Assembly (NCBI GenBank): GCA_016763735.1 | Contig: JAESTE010000039.1 | Coordinates: 1 to 9,860, forward strand | DNA: 9,860 nucleotides | DNA from: Nitrospinaceae bacterium | Lineage (GTDB): Bacteria; Nitrospinota; Nitrospinia; Nitrospinales; VA-1 | Reading direction: 5' to 3' | In this document: piece after piece, positions 6,861 to 9,860 of the stretch | Layout: the number at the start of each line of letters is the position of its first letter | Numbering within the stretch: position 1 is the stretch's first letter | The notes under the pieces: model-generated | What the model saw: only the letters and a program-made list of their open reading frames with translations | Database searches by the model: none | What the model was told of the DNA's origin: nothing | Made by a program: the position numbers and the translations under genes

Positions 6861-7103
6861 ATGAGTGAAAATAGTGGCTTCCGTCAAGGTATGCAGGTTG
6901 CGTTCAGGTTGGGAACTGAACTGACGGTAGCAACTATCATCGGTGGCTTACTAGGGTATGCGCTGGATAGTTTTTTCGGCACGAAGCCTTGGGGCTTGGT
7001 GGTAGGGGTTGTGCTTGGTTCCGCAGCGGGTTGTCTTGCTGTTTACCAGGTTGCGATGACTCTGACCGTCGAAGAAGACGACACAAATAACGATTTGGAA
7101 TAA
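6861..7103 (+). CDS. atpZ: AtpZ/AtpI-type ATP synthase accessory membrane protein
   Basis: The 80-residue protein has two predicted membrane helices (about 19-38 and 45-66), the pattern TIIGGLLGYALDSFFGTKPWGLVVG typical of the AtpZ/AtpI group, and an acidic C-terminal tail (EEDDTNNDLE). Members of this group sit first in atp operons and are thought to help assemble the c-ring or to carry Mg2+ or Ca2+; the sequence does not distinguish these. Length and the GGxxGYxxD pattern favour AtpZ over the longer AtpI of Escherichia coli. No Shine-Dalgarno sequence is evident before the ATG, only an A-rich stretch. It is followed by atpB after 10 bases and heads the operon. Confidence 0.85.
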   Translation: MSENSGFRQGMQVAFRLGTELTVATIIGGLLGYALDSFFGTKPWGLVVGVVLGSAAGCLAVYQVAMTLTVEEDDTNNDLE

Positions 7104-7113
7104 TAAGTAAACT

Positions 7114-7845
7114 ATGGAAAGTCCTTTACACCATTTTGAAGTTCACACGCTCATTCCAATCCACATTGGGGGGTTAGACCTTTCTATAAATAATGCAGTA
7201 GTTGCTATGTGGGTGGGGTTGGCTGTTATTGGTGGTATGTTCATATTGCCTGCCAGAAAAGGATTGTCCCTTGTTCCCGGCAAATTGCAGAGTGTGCTGG
7301 AAATTGCGATGGAGTTTATTCGCAATCTGGTTTACGAATTCATTGGCGAGGAAGAGGGGAGAAAATATGTTCCCTTTATTGCCAGTCTGTTTTTGTTTAT
7401 TCTTGCCTGCAACTTGATTGGTTTGTTGCCAGGATCTTATACGATCACGAGTCAGTTGGTAGTGACCGGAGTTTTTGCCACCGGGATTTTTATAATGACT
7501 ATGATCATTGGGTTTTCTAAGCATGGTTTGCATTTTTTTGGGATCCTTGTGCCGCCGGGAATTCCCAAGATATTGATTCCTGTGCTGATCCCGATTGAAA
7601 TCATTAGTATGATTGCCCGACCGATTTCGTTGGCGGTTCGCCTGTTTGCCAATATGACGGCAGGGCATACTGTTTTGGCCGTTTTATTTGGTTTGGCTAT
7701 GACAGGGCCTTTATGGTTGGGTTGGTTGCCATTTGGTTTTACGGTGGTTATTAATGGATTAGAAATTGCTATCGCTTTTATTCAAGCATATATATTCACA
7801 ACGCTGACCTGTGTCTACATTGGCGATGTGATCAAGTTACATTAA
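7114..7845 (+). CDS. atpB: ATP synthase Fo subunit a
   Basis: This 243-residue integral membrane protein forms the ion half-channels next to the c-ring. The essential arginine is R176 in ARPISLAVRLFANMTAGH. The last helices carry GLEIAIAFIQAYIF (E217, Q224), also diagnostic. Hydrophobic segments occur at about 28-46, 86-106, 115-135, 150-168, 180-202 and 206-235, in line with the usual topology. The N-terminus (PLHHFEVHTLIPI) matches the family pattern. Length is normal. It starts 10 bases after atpZ with only a weak ribosome binding site (AATAAG), so it may rely on coupling. Confidence 0.97.
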   Translation: MESPLHHFEVHTLIPIHIGGLDLSINNAVVAMWVGLAVIGGMFILPARKGLSLVPGKLQSVLEIAMEFIRNLVYEFIGEEEGRKYVPFIASLFLFILACNLIGLLPGSYTITSQLVVTGVFATGIFIMTMIIGFSKHGLHFFGILVPPGIPKILIPVLIPIEIISMIARPISLAVRLFANMTAGHTVLAVLFGLAMTGPLWLGWLPFGFTVVINGLEIAIAFIQAYIFTTLTCVYIGDVIKLH

Positions 7846-7860
7846 TTATTAGTTAACAAT

Positions 7861-7866
7861 AGGAGG
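7861..7866 (+). promoter_or_regulatory. Strong ribosome binding site of atpE
   Basis: AGGAGG five bases before the ATG at 7872 is a perfect Shine-Dalgarno core. It contrasts with the weak sites of atpZ, atpB and atpH and suits a subunit needed in many copies per enzyme. Confidence 0.8.
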
Positions 7867-7871
7867 AAAGA

Positions 7872-8093
7872 ATGGGTTCAGAAGCTGCTGCATTAATTGG
7901 AATGGGTTTGTGCGCCGCTGGTTTTTTTGGTGCTGCATTGGGTATCGCATATATTTTTGCGAAAACCATCGAAACCGTTGGCCGTCAGCCTAATTGTGAA
8001 GCGAAAGTTGCTAAATATTGCTGGATTGGTTTTGCGTTGGTAGAAGCTATTGCTCTCTACGCTCTGGTTATTGCTTTCATCATAATGCCATAG
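7872..8093 (+). CDS. atpE: ATP synthase Fo subunit c (proteolipid)
   Basis: The 73-residue hairpin of two membrane helices makes the rotor ring. The polar loop holds RQP (38-40), the F1-contact motif, and the ion-binding carboxylate is E58 in GFALVEAIALYALVIAF. At the positions where Na+-binding rings carry Gln (helix 1) and a Ser/Thr next to the Glu, this protein has Ile25 and Ala59, so proton coupling is expected (inference from the Ilyobacter Na+-ring pattern). Helix 1 has glycines at 13, 17, 20 and 24 instead of a fully regular GxGxGxG run. It contains three cysteines (C14, C42, C50), rather many for a c subunit. Translation should be efficient because of the AGGAGG upstream. It is followed by a structured spacer before atpF. 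Confidence 0.97.
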   Translation: MGSEAAALIGMGLCAAGFFGAALGIAYIFAKTIETVGRQPNCEAKVAKYCWIGFALVEAIALYALVIAFIIMP

Positions 8094-8190
8094 TGGCGAA
8101 CCATCGCAGGTAATAGGTCACACGGCTCAGAGTGCAATGAGGCCGTTAAGCCTTTACTATAGGTTCGCTAGCATTCCCTCTCACGGGAGT
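8094..8190 (+). other. Structured spacer RNA between atpE and atpF
   Basis: The 123-base spacer begins right after the atpE stop. An outer stem pairs GCGAACC (8096-8102) with GGTTCGC (8162-8168), extendable by two pairs at the base. Inside it ACGGCTCA (8122-8129) pairs with TGA-GGCCGT (8138-8146) with one bulged G and an 8-nt loop. A third hairpin pairs ATTCCC (8173-8178) with GGGAGT (8185-8190) and is followed after seven bases by TTTTT, which looks like a weak terminator. This could protect the atpE message or lower transcription into atpF, adjusting subunit stoichiometry. Pairings are seen; the function is inferred. Confidence 0.6.
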
Positions 8191-8216
8191 GGGTGAAATT
8201 TTTATAAGGATCAATT

Positions 8217-8738
8217 ATGCCTCAATTTGAACAAGTTTCTGTTTTTGGTTCGCTGATTTTCTGGTCAGTGATTTCTTTTGCGATTTTGTTTTTTATGCTG
8301 AAGAAGTATGCTTTTCCGCCGATTCTCGCTGCTCTTGACGACCGTGAGAAAAAGATTCGCGGTGATATTGAAGCATCGGAAAAGCTGAAGCAGGATGTAG
8401 GGAAAATAAAAATAGATCTGGAAGAAAAATTAGCAGCCGCGCACGGTAAAGCTGAAACGATTGTCCAACTGGCGCAGGACGAAGCTAAAAAACTTCAAGA
8501 GAAAATGGTTCAAGAAACTGAAGCTAAGGTCAAACAGGTGCAGCGCGAAGCGGAGCAGGAAATTCAAAGCTCTCGAAACAAGCTTTTGCAGGAGATTCGA
8601 AGTTACGCCGCAGCGTTGACCATTGCTTCTACGGAGAAATTTCTCAAAAAGGCATTGGATGATTCAGATAAAAAACGGCTGGTGGATGAATCTATTGAGC
8701 AGGTGATTCAGGAACTGGAAAAAAATCATCAGAATTAA
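8217..8738 (+). CDS. atpF: ATP synthase Fo subunit b
   Basis: This 173-residue stator subunit has one N-terminal membrane helix (about 8-28, LIFWSVISFAILFFML), the conserved YAFPPILAALDDREKKI turn (31-47), and a long charged coiled coil (about 45-165) rich in Lys, Glu, Gln and Ala that reaches up to delta. Length is within the usual range. There is only one b-type gene here, with no b' next to it, so a b homodimer is expected. AAGGA (8206-8210) lies six bases before the ATG. It follows atpE after the structured spacer and precedes atpH by 25 bases. Confidence 0.96.
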   Translation: MPQFEQVSVFGSLIFWSVISFAILFFMLKKYAFPPILAALDDREKKIRGDIEASEKLKQDVGKIKIDLEEKLAAAHGKAETIVQLAQDEAKKLQEKMVQETEAKVKQVQREAEQEIQSSRNKLLQEIRSYAAALTIASTEKFLKKALDDSDKKRLVDESIEQVIQELEKNHQN

Positions 8739-8763
8739 CGTCTCTTAATAAGAATAAATTGCG

Positions 8764-9315
8764 ATGTTGGAAAATCAAGTAGGGAAAAGGTACGCTGAAG
8801 CGCTTTCTGGGAATGTTAAAGATAATTCTCAATTGGGAAACGCATTGCAAAGTCTGGAAGCTTTTGGCGAAGCCATGAAAACGGAAAAACAATTGTTGCG
8901 TTTTTTTGAGCATCCTTCTATTTCCACAGAAAAGAAAAAGAATGTCGTTGAGGAGCTTTGCAGTCGTTTGCAGATTGGGGATACAGTTGGCAGCCTGCTG
9001 GTTATGCTCAACGAGCGCGGGAGAATTATTTTTCTCGATAAAATTATTGAATATTTCGCAAGTGTCGTAGACCGTAGGCTGGGTCAAGCAAGAGTTCATG
9101 TGACCTCGGCGTATTCTTTATCGGATGCGAATACGGATCGCCTGAAAACAGCGTTGAATAAGATTTTAGGAAAAACTATTTTGATCGATACCGAAGTGGA
9201 TGAGTCGCTGATTGGCGGAGTAATGCTGCGTATTGGGGACCAGGTAGCGGATGATACTATTCGTAACCGCTTGGATATCTTGAAACGAACAATAGAGAAA
9301 GAGGAGGTGGTCTAA
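8764..9315 (+). CDS. atpH: ATP synthase F1 subunit delta (OSCP)
   Basis: This 183-residue protein links the b stalk to the top of the alpha/beta hexamer. It starts with the family pattern KRYAEAL (8-14), has an all-helical N-terminal domain, LLVMLNERGRI in the middle, and the diagnostic C-terminal GGVMLRIGDQVADDTIRNRL. Length is normal. The ribosome binding site is weak (AAGAA about ten bases upstream). Its final codons contain the AGGAGGT that serves atpA, and its TAA stop is directly followed by the atpA GTG, so the two genes are likely coupled in translation. Confidence 0.96.
   Translation: MLENQVGKRYAEALSGNVKDNSQLGNALQSLEAFGEAMKTEKQLLRFFEHPSISTEKKKNVVEELCSRLQIGDTVGSLLVMLNERGRIIFLDKIIEYFASVVDRRLGQARVHVTSAYSLSDANTDRLKTALNKILGKTILIDTEVDESLIGGVMLRIGDQVADDTIRNRLDILKRTIEKEEVV
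9302..9308 (+). promoter_or_regulatory. Strong ribosome binding site of atpA inside the end of atpH
   Basis: AGGAGGT lies seven bases before a GTG start and within the last codons of atpH. It decides the GTG at 9316 as the start of atpA; the encoded N-terminus then matches the family with no gap between the genes. Confidence 0.8.
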
Positions 9316-9860
9316 GTGACTTTACGAGCCGATGAAATCAGCTCCCTGATTCAAAAGCAAATCGAAGGATTTGAAGAAGGGATTGAGCTCAAGGAAACCG
9401 GTCGGGTGATTTCTGTAGGAGATGGAATCGCGCGTATTTACGGCCTTGGAAATGCTATGGCCGGCGAACTTTTGGAATTCCCTGGCGGATTATCTGGAAT
9501 GGTTCTGAACCTCGAAGAAGATAATGTGGGTGCGGTGCTCCTCGGACGCGATGACAATATTAAAGAAGGTGATGAGGTCAAGTGCACAGGGCGAATTATG
9601 GAAGTGCCTATCGGACCTGAGATGGTAGGTCGAGTTGTAGATGGGCTGGGTGCGCCGATTGATGGTAAAGGTCCCATTAAAACAGAAAAGTTTGGCCCGA
9701 TTGAAAGAGTTGCTCCAGGCGTAATTGACCGAAAATCGGTTCACGAGCCCATGCAAACGGGTATCAAGGCAATTGATGGAATGATTCCGGTTGGTCGTGG
9801 TCAGCGCGAACTCATTATTGGTGACAGACAAACAGGTAAGACGGCGGTTGCGATTGATGC
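9316..9860 (+). CDS. atpA: ATP synthase F1 subunit alpha, 5' part (cut by the window edge)
   Basis: The first 181 codons of the non-catalytic nucleotide-binding alpha subunit are present. It starts with GTG ([19 protein letters not shown]), followed by the beta-barrel crown region ([16 protein letters not shown], about 31-46) and the start of the nucleotide domain. The Walker A motif GDRQTGKT falls at residues 169-176, the same numbers as in Escherichia coli alpha, which supports the GTG start. [13 protein letters not shown] and [18 protein letters not shown] are typical. It continues past the right edge, where atpG, atpD and atpC would be expected from the usual operon order. Confidence 0.97.
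   Translation, partial: MTLRADEISSLIQKQIEGFEEGIELKETGRVISVGDGIARIYGLGNAMAGELLEFPGGLSGMVLNLEEDNVGAVLLGRDDNIKEGDEVKCTGRIMEVPIGPEMVGRVVDGLGAPIDGKGPIKTEKFGPIERVAPGVIDRKSVHEPMQTGIKAIDGMIPVGRGQRELIIGDRQTGKTAVAID

Noticed and set aside
6660..6887. 75-codon minus-strand open frame in the gap before atpZ
   Set aside because: It overlaps the start of atpZ, covers the candidate atp promoter, has no ribosome binding site and shows no family features.
7174..7668. 164-codon minus-strand open frame inside atpB
   Set aside because: It is antisense to a certain ATP synthase gene, and its composition (rich in Asn, His, Gln, Arg) is typical of a frame read opposite membrane protein codons.
8096..8168. A 73-base segment closed by a 7-bp stem, the size of a tRNA
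   Set aside because: The inner arms do not fit: no T-arm with TTCRA, no 5-bp anticodon stem with a 7-nt loop, and position 8 is not T. It is better seen as a spacer RNA structure.

Overview
The window reads as ordinary chromosome from a respiring Gram-negative bacterium with moderate G+C. It holds a c-type cytochrome with a Sec signal peptide, a complete start of a bacterial F1Fo ATP synthase operon, and an informational gene cluster. The gene set would fit a deltaproteobacterial or Nitrospinota-type lineage. That placement is an inference from gene content and general protein character, not from a search.

Left part (1-775): the 5' end of a secreted, single-heme-type cytochrome c gene runs off the left edge on the minus strand. 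Behind it lies about 490 bases with no convincing gene. This gap holds a pair of hairpins with complementary loops (382-464), a small hairpin (545-564), a G-rich tract able to form a G-quadruplex (571-597), and unexplained sequence up to 775.

Minus-strand operon (776-5983): transcribed right to left as holB (DNA polymerase III delta'), ricT/yaaT-like PSP1 gene, metG (methionyl-tRNA synthetase with a C-terminal tRNA-binding domain), and a TatD nuclease fused to a radical SAM domain. The genes are tightly packed: gaps of 5 and 25 nt, then an ATGA overlap. The ricT frame is broken by one apparent +1 shift at a run of five C. A plausible sigma70-like promoter for this operon sits at 6116-6144, with a palindrome in its spacer and a near-copy of its -10 region 43 bp further upstream.

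Plus-strand part (6227-9860): a well-formed promoter drives a small dicluster ferredoxin gene. After a 226-base gap with another promoter candidate comes the ATP synthase operon in the classic order atpZ/I-atpB-atpE-atpF-atpH-atpA, with atpA cut by the right edge. Fo comprises a, c and a single b; the first F1 genes, delta and alpha, follow. Strong Shine-Dalgarno sites mark atpE and atpA, while atpZ, atpB and atpH have weak ones. A structured 123-base spacer separates atpE from atpF.

I do not see a defence system, CRISPR array, tRNA/rRNA gene or intact mobile element. The most useful leads are the ricT frameshift, the atpE-atpF spacer structure, and the unexplained 288-775 gap.
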